From Chryseobacterium sp. S0630 (lineage in GTDB: Bacteria > Bacteroidota > Bacteroidia > Flavobacteriales > Weeksellaceae), in assembly GCF_024158915.1 (NCBI RefSeq), contig NZ_JAMZGF010000005.1, positions 89,806 to 153,805 of the forward strand: DNA of 64,000 nucleotides, given 5' to 3'. The notes under the pieces were generated by a model. That model saw only the letters and a program-made list of their open reading frames with translations. It ran no database searches and had not been told where the DNA came from. This document shows positions 24,601-32,363 of the stretch, piece by piece. The translations under genes and the position numbers were made by a program. Each line of letters begins with the position of its first letter. The first letter of the stretch is position 1.

Positions 24601-25233
24601 ATGCACGAACAGTTCAATTTTGCGATAGAAGTCCTTGGGACCATTGCCTTTTCCATGTCCGGAAGTTTTGCAGCGATGCAGAAACGGCTTGATCCGTTCG
24701 GAGTGCTTATTATTGCATTTGTAACTTCTGTGGGAGGAGGAACTGTAAGAGATCTGTTACTGGATATCCCTGTATTCTGGATGCATGATATTCTTATGTG
24801 TACCCTGATTCTGGCGACCAGTATTTTTTCCATGATATTCAAATCTCTTGAAAAGAACTTTAAGGTAACCTTATTTATTTTCGACAGCTTCGGGCTTGGA
24901 CTATTTACCATTATCGGAGTTCAGAAAGGATTAAATGCTGGAATTCATCCTATGATCTGTATTGCATTAGGAACTATTACAGGCTGTTTCGGAGGGATTA
25001 TCCGGGATATATTACTCAATAGAATTCCATTAATTTTCAGAAAGGAAATTTATGCCACAGCATGTATCGTAGGTGGAGCAGCATTTTTGCTGATGACCCA
25101 ATATACCACACTGTCATACACTTTCATTCAGATTTTCACCATTTTACTCATCGTTGCCATTCGAACTTTCGCAGTGAAATACCACTGGCAGATGCCAAAA
25201 TTTTACGGATATGATCAAAACTCGGAAATGTAA
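24601..25233 (+). CDS. TRIC/YicG-type cation channel family protein (UPF0126)
   Basis: A 210-residue inner-membrane protein with seven hydrophobic segments made of two homologous repeats: GSFAAMQKRLDPFGVLIIAFVTSVGGGTVRDLLL and IGVQKGLNAGIHPMICIALGTITGCFGGIIRDILL (each GGxxRD). This is the UPF0126 family, bacterial relatives of trimeric intracellular cation channels. Starts 12 bases after the right-hand array. Substrate is probably K+ by homology only. Confidence 0.88.
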   Translation: MHEQFNFAIEVLGTIAFSMSGSFAAMQKRLDPFGVLIIAFVTSVGGGTVRDLLLDIPVFWMHDILMCTLILATSIFSMIFKSLEKNFKVTLFIFDSFGLGLFTIIGVQKGLNAGIHPMICIALGTITGCFGGIIRDILLNRIPLIFRKEIYATACIVGGAAFLLMTQYTTLSYTFIQIFTILLIVAIRTFAVKYHWQMPKFYGYDQNSEM

Positions 25234-25270
25234 TTTAAAAACCATTCTTGTTCGATAAAATTTAAATAGA

Positions 25271-25427
25271 ATTAACAGGTCGCTCCTCCGGAGCTTTATT
25301 TTATGGGGATTTCATTTTTCTACTAACAGCAGATCCCGATGGGATCAAATTTAGCTCCAATGGGAGCTGACTGTTAATAGAACGTATTTGTTTTAAAATG
25401 AGAGCTCCGGAGGAGCGACCTGCTAAT
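25271..25427. repeat. large palindromic element with nested hairpins
   Basis: A perfect 20-bp inverted repeat (25276-25295 with 25403-25422; core GCTCCTCCGGAGC) encloses two small hairpins, GATCCC-GAT-GGGATC (25332-25346) and AGCTCC..GGAGCT (25353-25368). It fills most of the 311-base gap between two convergent genes, otherwise without a gene. Confidence 0.8.
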
Positions 25428-25502
25428 TCATAGCGTAAATATTAATATTTTCAATGTATTTATACTTTTTATCGGACAGTAATGGGTCGTACAAAAAAGA
25501 CT

Positions 25503-25527
25503 GTCCTTTTAGGACAGCCTCTTTTAT
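25503..25527 (-). terminator. intrinsic terminator of the TPR-like gene
   Basis: CTGTCCT-TTT-AGGACAG (25511-25527); six T follow on the minus strand. Confidence 0.8.
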
Positions 25528-25544
25528 ATTATTTGTTAGATTGA

Positions 25545-26114
25545 CTAGAAGAATTTTCCTCTGTTTCTCATATTTGGATTATGCATATGCTTCTGCATGG
25601 TTGGCATTTTCAACTGATCTTTCATCATTTTGATCTGATCTGTCATCATTCCTGCGCTGTCTAGTCTTTTTGCCTCTTCCAGCAACTTCTGACCTTCCTG
25701 CTTTCTTCCTTTAGAAATAGCAGCTGCTGCAAGATTCAAAGTAGCCATTGCTCTGTCGTGTTTCATATTCAAACCATACTCTAAAGCCTTCTTCATGAAA
25801 GGTTCTACTTTAGCAGGGTGATCCTGAGCTTGTGTCAGTCCTGATAAATAGTGAAAATATCCATACTGAGTCTTATGAAGTTGTCCTTTATAATCTGTTA
25901 TCTTGGATAACCATTCTCCGGCTTTTTCCATATTTTGTTTTCTCAATTGCCAGAATGCCAACAAGATATACTCATTTTTAAAGAAGAGTAAGATAGGAAA
26001 TGCAGCCAAAAGAAAAACAACAATACCCCATCCAAGATTTCTTGTGAAAATCATCATATAAAGTCCTAACAGGATAAGAACTGCTGCTACTGCAATTTTT
26101 ATGTATTTATTCAT
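25545..26114 (-). CDS. membrane protein with TPR-like domain, hypothetical
   Basis: A 189-residue protein. Two N-terminal transmembrane segments (AAVLILLGLYMMIF and WGIVVFLLAAFPILLFF) are followed by a helical, TPR-like region (LHKTQYGYFHYLSGLTQAQ, ALEYGLNMKHDRAMATLNLAAAAI) and a Met/Asn/Lys/His-rich tail (PTMQKHMHNPNMRNRGKFF). No family is recognised with certainty; the TPR reading is inferred from helix periodicity. Confidence 0.7.
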   Translation of the reverse strand: MNKYIKIAVAAVLILLGLYMMIFTRNLGWGIVVFLLAAFPILLFFKNEYILLAFWQLRKQNMEKAGEWLSKITDYKGQLHKTQYGYFHYLSGLTQAQDHPAKVEPFMKKALEYGLNMKHDRAMATLNLAAAAISKGRKQEGQKLLEEAKRLDSAGMMTDQIKMMKDQLKMPTMQKHMHNPNMRNRGKFF

Positions 26115-26167
26115 TATTAAATTTTAGAAGTGCAAAGATAATAAATTTAGAGCTTAAAGTTCAAAAA

Positions 26168-26262
26168 GTCAATTGTGAATGGTCAATTCGCTGCGCTTAT
26201 TAATTTTTGTATCTGTAAGAAAATTCACGATTCACTTTGCGAAGCAAAATTGACTATTGACA
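26168..26262. repeat. dispersed period-7 hairpin element, copy A
   Basis: Units GTCAATT, GTGAATG, GTCAATT (26168-26188) lead into CGCTGCGC; the other side has ATTCACG, ATTCACT, then TTGCGAAGC and ATTGACT, ATTGACA (26223-26262) in inverted sense. Related copies are at 49111 and 49196. It ends at the folA stop codon. Confidence 0.75.
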
Positions 26263-26263
26263 T

Positions 26264-26761
26264 CTAATCTTCTTTTTTGATTTTTTCAAACGTCTGGAAA
26301 CAGAAATCATAGCCATTCTTTTCATCTTTCTCATGGCAGATTTCGTTGGTCATTTTCCAGATTTTAGGATCTATTTTCGGAAAGAATGTATCAGCCTGAA
26401 GATCTGCTTTCACCAAAGTAACTTCAAGTCTGTCCACAACATCCATAGTCTGCTCATAGATATTTCCTCCTCCGATAACAAAAACTTCTTCGTCAATCTT
26501 CTTAGCAAATTTCAATGCTTCTTTGATGCTTCCTACGATAAGAATTCCTTCCTCAAACCAGTCTTTCTTTCTTGACACAACAATGTTGGTACGGTTCGGA
26601 AGAGCTTTTCCAATACTTTCATAGGTCTTTCTCCCCATAATAATCGGATGCCCTGAAGTAATATCTTTAAAATGTTTCAAATCTTTGGGAAGATGCCAAA
26701 GCAACTGGTTTTCAAAACCAATTTCATTTTTCTCTCCCATTGCCACCACTATTGTTGTCAT
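26264..26761 (-). CDS. folA: dihydrofolate reductase
   Basis: NADPH-dependent reduction of dihydrofolate. 165 residues: MTTIVVAMGEKNEIGFENQLLWHLPKDLKHFK carries the substrate site (W22, LPxDLxxF), PIIMGRKTYESIGKALPNRTNIVVS the NADPH site, and VFVIGGGNIYEQ the phosphate-binding loop. No thymidylate synthase gene is adjacent. A TAATTTTG -7 box (minus) lies at 26777-26784. Confidence 0.96.
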   Translation of the reverse strand: MTTIVVAMGEKNEIGFENQLLWHLPKDLKHFKDITSGHPIIMGRKTYESIGKALPNRTNIVVSRKKDWFEEGILIVGSIKEALKFAKKIDEEVFVIGGGNIYEQTMDVVDRLEVTLVKADLQADTFFPKIDPKIWKMTNEICHEKDEKNGYDFCFQTFEKIKKED

Positions 26762-26796
26762 TCAAATAATTTTTTACAAAATTAGCACATAATTTG

Positions 26797-26804
26797 TATA
26801 TTTG
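26797..26804 (+). promoter_or_regulatory. -7 box of the lemA operon (TATATTTG)
   Basis: TATATTTG, 30 bases before ATG 26835; matches TAnnTTTG. A divergent -7 box for folA lies at 26777-26784. Confidence 0.5.
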
Positions 26805-26834
26805 GTTAGCACAAAAAATTTAAAAAAATAAACT

Positions 26835-27440
26835 ATGAAAAATAAAGGATGTCTGGGTGCAGGAACCATTGGTATTGCCCTTCTTATTATTGTTGCTATT
26901 CTATTCTTCTGGGGAAAAAGCGGATATAACAGCTTTGTCAACAAAGAACAGACGGTAAACGCAAAATGGTCTAATGTAGAGACTGTATATCAGAAAAGAG
27001 CGAACCTTATTCCTAACCTGGAAAGAACCGTAAAATCGTATTCAAAATTTGAGCAGGAAACTTTAACACAAGTTGTGGAAGCTCGTTCTAAAGCAACTTC
27101 TATCAATATTGATCCTACGAATATGACCGAAGCTGATCTGGCAAAATTCCAGGCAGCACAAGGAGAATTATCGGGTGCATTAAGCAGATTGATGGCTGTA
27201 GTAGAGTCTTATCCTAACCTAAAAGCAGATCAGCAGTATATCAACTTCCAAAGAGAATATACCGCTATCGAAAACAGTATCAGAACTGAAACGGTTTACT
27301 ATAATGATGCTGCGAAGGATTACAACACTTCCATCAAGACTTTCCCGAATAATATTCTGGCGAATTTCACCAACTTCAAAGAAAAACCTTATTTCAAAGC
27401 TGACGCAGGCGCTCAGAAAGCCCCTGAAGTATTCAAATAA
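26835..27440 (+). CDS. lemA: LemA family protein
   Basis: A 201-residue protein with an N-terminal transmembrane segment (GTIGIALLIIVAILFFWG) and a LemA helical-bundle domain: YNSFVNKEQTVNAKWSNVE, YQKRANLIPNL, RLMAVVESYPNLKADQQYINFQ, all family hallmarks. First gene of a three-gene operon with two TPM-domain genes; the next starts 2 bases after its stop. The LemA/TPM pairing is common in bacteria, function unknown. Confidence 0.93.
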   Translation: MKNKGCLGAGTIGIALLIIVAILFFWGKSGYNSFVNKEQTVNAKWSNVETVYQKRANLIPNLERTVKSYSKFEQETLTQVVEARSKATSINIDPTNMTEADLAKFQAAQGELSGALSRLMAVVESYPNLKADQQYINFQREYTAIENSIRTETVYYNDAAKDYNTSIKTFPNNILANFTNFKEKPYFKADAGAQKAPEVFK

Positions 27441-27442
27441 TA

Positions 27443-27871
27443 ATGGGTAATTTCCTAACAAATCAACAGATCGCTTCCCTTGTGGAAGCGATTCAATCTG
27501 CGGAAGATCATTCTACAGGAGAGATCAGAGTGCATATTGATTCCAACACGGAAAACCGTGATGCCAGAACTGCATTTGATGTTTTCAAAAAACTGGATAT
27601 GGATAAAACAGCAGACAGAAATGCAGTGCTTTTCCATGTCAATTTTGAACAAAAATACCTTACCATCATTGGAGATATTGGAATTCATGAAAAAGTAAAA
27701 CAGTCTTACTGGGATCATCTTCACGATTATATCACCGCTGAATTTGCCAAAGGAAATTATTATCAGGCGCTGAAAAGTGCTATCCTGGAAACAGGACTTG
27801 AACTCAAAAAACATTTTCCTGTAGAAGGAGAAAATCCAAACCAACTCCCAAATGAAATTACGTTCTCTTAA
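27443..27871 (+). CDS. TPM-domain protein, short
   Basis: A 142-residue protein made of a single TPM domain (YgcG/MOLO1-like): TGEIRVHIDSN, NAVLFHVNFEQKYLTIIGDIGI and YWDHLHDYITAEFAKGNYYQALKSAI. It has no signal peptide or membrane segment, unlike its neighbour, so it is probably cytosolic. Lies between lemA (2-base gap) and the second TPM gene (20-base overlap). Confidence 0.87.
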   Translation: MGNFLTNQQIASLVEAIQSAEDHSTGEIRVHIDSNTENRDARTAFDVFKKLDMDKTADRNAVLFHVNFEQKYLTIIGDIGIHEKVKQSYWDHLHDYITAEFAKGNYYQALKSAILETGLELKKHFPVEGENPNQLPNEITFS

Positions 27872-28667
27872 AATAGTATTTTCATTTTTACTACTCTGCT
27901 TTTACACTTTTGTATCAGCACAATACACCATTCCTGAAAAGCCTGCAGTGCTCTATCCTGTTTTTGATGAAGCCGGATTGCTTTCTCAGCAGGAAAAAGA
28001 TGCACTTAATAATAAACTAATCAAGTTTGCAGATTCTACCTCAACGGAAATTGAAGTCGTCATCATCCGCTCTACCAAAGGGGAAGATGTGAATTTTCTG
28101 GCAACCATGTTCGGGGAAAAATGGAAAATCGGAAAAAAGGGTGTGGATAACGGAGTGGTTTTCCTTATTGCCACAGAAGACAGAACCATGTCTATCCAAC
28201 AGGGACGTGCTGTAGAGCAATATCTTACTGCTTCAGTAGCAGGACAAATCTTAGATTACATCGTCACTCCAAATTTCAAGAAAGGACTTTGGTATGATGG
28301 AATCAATGGTGGAACCTCAGCTATTATGGAGGCTGTTGAAGGAAAATTCAAACCTGTAGCTACAACAGCTCCTTCCGGTAATGGAAGTGCCTTTAAAGTT
28401 CTTATCATTGCTTTTATTATTTTCATCATTATTGCTATCCTTTTTGGAAACAGAGGAGGCGGACGTGGTGGAAATAATGACGACGATGATGATGTGATCA
28501 TTACCAGAAGAGGACGCAGAAATTATCCTGGCGGTTTCTTCCCATTCCCAGGCGGCTTCGGAGGAGGTGGCTTTGGCGGTGGAAGTTCCGGCGGCGGTGG
28601 CGGCGGATTCGGAGGCTTCGGCGGTGGCGGAAGTTTTGGAGGCGGTGGCGCATCCGGAGGTTGGTAA
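27852..28667 (+). CDS. TPM-domain membrane protein with glycine-rich tail
   Basis: A 271-residue YgcG-like protein: signal peptide (to VSAQ), TPM domain (LSQQEKDALNNKLIKFADSTSTEIEVVII, then VDNGVVFLIATEDRTMSIQ, about 40-170), a transmembrane segment (VLIIAFIIFIIIAILFGN), a short basic/acidic stretch and a Gly/Phe/Ser-rich tail of about 50 residues, typical of the family. Last gene of the lemA operon; its start overlaps the previous gene by 20 bases. Confidence 0.92.
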   Translation: MKLRSLKIVFSFLLLCFYTFVSAQYTIPEKPAVLYPVFDEAGLLSQQEKDALNNKLIKFADSTSTEIEVVIIRSTKGEDVNFLATMFGEKWKIGKKGVDNGVVFLIATEDRTMSIQQGRAVEQYLTASVAGQILDYIVTPNFKKGLWYDGINGGTSAIMEAVEGKFKPVATTAPSGNGSAFKVLIIAFIIFIIIAILFGNRGGGRGGNNDDDDDVIITRRGRRNYPGGFFPFPGGFGGGGFGGGSSGGGGGGFGGFGGGGSFGGGGASGGW

Positions 28668-28696
28668 ATTAATAAGTCAATTTAAAATTTATATAG

Positions 28697-28726
28697 AAAT
28701 CAGATCATCACGATCTGATTTTTTTA
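28697..28726 (+). terminator. intrinsic terminator of the lemA-TPM operon
   Basis: AAATCAGATC (28697-28706) pairs perfectly with GATCTGATTT (28712-28721), followed by T-run. Confidence 0.85.
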
Positions 28727-28862
28727 TTTAAAATCTAAAATAACCTCATTTTTTTAACTTTTATTAATGGTAAATTGACCTTTACGTATTAAAAAATTAA
28801 CAAAAGCGTTAAAAAAATACCGTTTATTCAATATTTTTCTTATATTTACTGAAAACAGGATT

Positions 28863-29384
28863 ATGAAGAAGACGCTGGTAGTATTTGCACACCCTTATCT
28901 GGAGCACTCCAATTCGAATGTAGAGCTCATCAATTTCTACGTTCGCCACCAGCATTATACCCTAAGAGATCTTTACGAAGAATATCCTGACTTTCATATC
29001 GCAGCTTTCCGGGAAAGAAAGCGTCTTAAAAATTACGAACGTTTTGTTTTCCAGTTTCCCCTGATATGGTTCGGAATGCCTCCTCTTCTCAGATTATGGA
29101 TTGATGAAGTTTTCGACAGAGACTGGCTTAAAGAAGGTGAACATAATCCTCTGGAAGGAAAAGAAGTCTATATTCTCGTAACCACCGGCGGAAAAGAAAG
29201 ATCTTTCAGTAAAACCGGCACTTATCAATATACCATAGATGAACTCATCAGCGGGCTTATTGTTTCATTAAAGGTCTTCAAAGCAGATATTAAGCATATC
29301 AAAATCGTATACGAAGCCAACAAGCTCTCTAAAAAAGAAATTATTTTACATAAAAAAGAATTTACAGAACTCCTCAATCAATAG
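28863..29384 (+). CDS. KefF-like NAD(P)H-dependent oxidoreductase
   Basis: A 173-residue flavodoxin-like quinone reductase of the MdaB/KefF group. It shows VVFAHPYLEHSNSN (FMN phosphate loop), QFPLIWFGMPPLLRLWIDEVF (66-86) and LVTTGGKERSFSKTG. The gene lies 3 bases upstream of a KefC-type antiporter gene, as KefF does, and is likely an activating subunit for it. No glutathione-specific feature can be claimed from sequence alone. Confidence 0.9.
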   Translation: MKKTLVVFAHPYLEHSNSNVELINFYVRHQHYTLRDLYEEYPDFHIAAFRERKRLKNYERFVFQFPLIWFGMPPLLRLWIDEVFDRDWLKEGEHNPLEGKEVYILVTTGGKERSFSKTGTYQYTIDELISGLIVSLKVFKADIKHIKIVYEANKLSKKEIILHKKEFTELLNQ

Positions 29385-29387
29385 CAT

Positions 29388-31277
29388 ATGGAATCCAGCT
29401 TAGCGATGAACACATTAATTTTTCTCGGTGTAGCCATTATTATGGTTCCATTAGCCAGGAAATTTGGGTTGAGTTCTGTCATCGGTTATATTTTAGGAGG
29501 AATTATCATAGGTCCTTATGCCCTTAAACTTACAGGAAACAATGTCAATGACATTATGCATGCCAGCGAGTTTGGAGTGATCATGCTTTTGTTTTTGGTA
29601 GGTCTGGAACTGGAGCCCCGGAAATTCTGGGAAATGCGAAAGAAAATAATGGGTCTGGGACTGTCTCAGATGGCTCTTACCATTCTTCTGCTTTTCCTGG
29701 TATTCACAAGCGTAGGCTGGAGAGTAGACAAAGCGATAGCTATTGCCATGTGCTTTGCTCTATCTTCCACTGCCATTGTTCTGCAGACTTTACAGGAAAA
29801 AAATAATCTCAAAACTACCGCTGGAGAAGCTTCATTTTCTACCCTGTTGTTTCAGGACATTTCGGTGATTCCTATTCTTGCAATATTGCCTATTCTGGCC
29901 AATTATAAAGCCAAGCATCATGACAATGAAATTCAGATTCTGATCCAGAAACTCCCGGAGTGGCTTCAAGCCGGAACGGTTATTTTTGGAGTGGCATTGC
30001 TTATTTTGCTGGGTAGATATGTCTTTGTTCCTTTCCTGCGTTATGTTTCAAAATCAGGAATGTCAGAGCTATTGACTGCTTCTTCATTATTTTTGGTTAT
30101 TGGGGTTTCAGAGCTGATGGTTGTTATTGGCCTTTCCCCTGCATTAGGAGCTTTCCTCGCTGGAGTAATGCTTGCCAACAGTGAATTCCGTCATGAGCTG
30201 GAAGCACAAATAGATCCTTTCAAAGGCCTGCTTTTAGCTGTTTTCTTTGTGAGTGTAGGATCAACCATTAATTTTAATATCATTCAGAAGGATCCCTTAT
30301 TTATTTTCAGTACTGTTTTTGCCGTGCTGGCCGTAAAATTTGTGGTTTTATATGTAATCGGAAAGTTTTTCAGGATAGATACTCCTCAAAGTCTTTTTTA
30401 TGCTTTTGCCCTTTCTCAGGTAGGAGAATTTGCATTTGTACTGCTTAACTATGCATCAGACCTTTATCTTTTAGGTCCTGAGATGAATGCTCAGATGATG
30501 GCTGTTACGGCAATCACCATGTGTATCACTCCTATTCTTCTGATCATTAATGACAAGTTTATTACTCCAAAATTTATTAAAGAAATTCCCGAAGAGGAAC
30601 ATGATTATAATATTCTCGACAGCAATGTGGCTCAAAAGAAAATCATTATTGTAGGTTTTGGGCATTTCGGAAGTACAGTAGGACGTCTTTTAAAAGCCAA
30701 TAAAATACCAGCTACCGTTTTGGATCGTGATTCTGACCGTGTTAAACTGCTAAGAAGCTATGGTTTTAAAGTGTATTATGGTGACGCAACGAGGATTCCT
30801 ATTTTAAGGGCTGCCGGAATTGAAGATGCTGAAATTCTGGTTTTATGTCTGGATGATCCGGATGATAATAAATTCATTGCGGAACTTGTCCGTGAACATT
30901 ATCCTAAAGTAAAAATTTTTGTAAGAGCAAAAAATAGGATTGATGCCTATGATTATCTGAACAATGGCGTCAATCATATTTACCGTGAAACACTAGGAAC
31001 AGCTGTGGATATGGCCGTGGATGTACTTCATGAAACAGGAATGAGAAAATATGCTGCAAGACGTCTTGGCCAAAGGTTTATGGCTATTGATAAAGCATCT
31101 GTCCGAAAGCTGGCAAAAATGAAGGAAAACAATGATGACATTACTCTGTTTACCACAAAAGAAATCCTCCAGCGTGAGGAGGAATTATTAGCATACGATA
31201 ATCTTAATTTTGATAATAAAAACTGGGAAGGTTCCTCATCCACCGATGAAGAAGATGAGGAAGAATCCCAGGATTAG
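29388..31277 (+). CDS. KefC-type monovalent cation:proton antiporter (CPA2)
   Basis: A 629-residue inner-membrane protein. About 12-13 transmembrane helices (1-390) form the Na+/H+ exchanger domain, with FGVIMLLFLVGLELEP and SSTAIVLQTL motifs. A cytosolic RCK_N (TrkA-N) domain follows, with the dinucleotide site IIIVGFGHFGSTVGRLL (about 420) and DRDSDRVKLLRSYG. The C-terminus is acidic (SSTDEEDEEESQD). Likely exports K+ under electrophile stress with the upstream KefF-like subunit. It ends 1 base from the convergent DUF2807 gene. Confidence 0.93.
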   Translation: MESSLAMNTLIFLGVAIIMVPLARKFGLSSVIGYILGGIIIGPYALKLTGNNVNDIMHASEFGVIMLLFLVGLELEPRKFWEMRKKIMGLGLSQMALTILLLFLVFTSVGWRVDKAIAIAMCFALSSTAIVLQTLQEKNNLKTTAGEASFSTLLFQDISVIPILAILPILANYKAKHHDNEIQILIQKLPEWLQAGTVIFGVALLILLGRYVFVPFLRYVSKSGMSELLTASSLFLVIGVSELMVVIGLSPALGAFLAGVMLANSEFRHELEAQIDPFKGLLLAVFFVSVGSTINFNIIQKDPLFIFSTVFAVLAVKFVVLYVIGKFFRIDTPQSLFYAFALSQVGEFAFVLLNYASDLYLLGPEMNAQMMAVTAITMCITPILLIINDKFITPKFIKEIPEEEHDYNILDSNVAQKKIIIVGFGHFGSTVGRLLKANKIPATVLDRDSDRVKLLRSYGFKVYYGDATRIPILRAAGIEDAEILVLCLDDPDDNKFIAELVREHYPKVKIFVRAKNRIDAYDYLNNGVNHIYRETLGTAVDMAVDVLHETGMRKYAARRLGQRFMAIDKASVRKLAKMKENNDDITLFTTKEILQREEELLAYDNLNFDNKNWEGSSSTDEEDEEESQD

Positions 31278-31278
31278 T

Positions 31279-32106
31279 TTATTGGATGTTTACGCTTCCA
31301 CCGCTACTTTCGTCTTTTATCACACTCTTAAGCTCTCCTTTTTTCGAGATATCCACACTTCCTCCGGATGAAGCACCTGCATTCACACTGGAAACAGCAC
31401 TGATATGAATACTTGCTCCACTGGAAGCATCAGCTTCTACATTATCAGCAATAACTCCTTTTGCAGAAACGCTGCTTCCTGAAGAAGCACTTACGTCTAC
31501 CTTTTTTGCTTTACCGGAAAGATCAAGAGTTGATCCTGATGAAGATTCAATATCAAGGTTTACTGCCCATATTTTCCCATCGAAGCTGCTGCTGCTGCTT
31601 ACATTGATGGCCATATCATTAGCCTCAAGATCTCCGGAAATACTTCCTGCACTTGATGCTTCAACATCTGTTTTTTCCTGAGTAAATTTATCTTTTATAA
31701 TAATTCTCGCAGCTGAATCAGCAACAAGCTTACTAAAATCTTTTGTATAAATTTTAGCTGTCACTTTGCTGATGTTCATCACTCTGATCCCCGGCTTATA
31801 ATGAATATGCAGTTTTCCGCCATCATTTTCCACCAGAATTTCGTCAATGATACTTTGAGGTGCCGAGATTTCCACTTTCTCGGTTTCAGATTTTATAATT
31901 TCTGCTTCAATAGCCTGTGAAACCTGAATTTCATCAAAGTCTCCGTTAAATTCTTTATGCTGTATCGGGCCGTTTTCTTTGCTGACTACTTTCTCTACCC
32001 AATTACTTCTGTCTCCTTCTCTGTCTCTGTTTCGGTTCTCATGTTTATCATTACATGAGGCCAATGCCGCTAAGGCTGAAAAAATAAATAAAGTCCTTGT
32101 TTTCAT
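31279..32106 (-). CDS. DUF2807 (head GIN domain) lipoprotein
   Basis: A 275-residue lipoprotein (ALAALASC, Cys18). The body is a right-handed beta-helix-like DUF2807 domain with repeated S-S-G-S and A-S-S-G motifs (SASSGSSVSAKGV, EADASSGASIHISAV, GASSGGSVDIS), each turn adding a Ser-rich rung. The N-terminal segment is charged (ENRNRDREGDRSNW). Ends 1 base from the kefC-like stop without an intervening terminator. Function unknown; surface or periplasmic. Confidence 0.88.
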   Translation of the reverse strand: MKTRTLFIFSALAALASCNDKHENRNRDREGDRSNWVEKVVSKENGPIQHKEFNGDFDEIQVSQAIEAEIIKSETEKVEISAPQSIIDEILVENDGGKLHIHYKPGIRVMNISKVTAKIYTKDFSKLVADSAARIIIKDKFTQEKTDVEASSAGSISGDLEANDMAINVSSSSSFDGKIWAVNLDIESSSGSTLDLSGKAKKVDVSASSGSSVSAKGVIADNVEADASSGASIHISAVSSVNAGASSGGSVDISKKGELKSVIKDESSGGSVNIQ

Positions 32107-32363
32107 GCTTATTTCTTTTGTTAATTATTTTTGTTGGTTTCTTTCATTAAATGACAACTAATTTATGAAAAATATTACATTACATTTGAAAATACTGCAA
32201 CTGTATGCAATACTGATTTTTCAGAAAAGACATTCCCGATTCATAGGTACTTAAAAGATTCATTGTAAAACACTCATACAACAGGTTACATAAATACATT
32301 CGCCAAAATACATCCTATGATGCAAGTTTTTAATATCTTTATGCTTTAATAACAACTATATTT

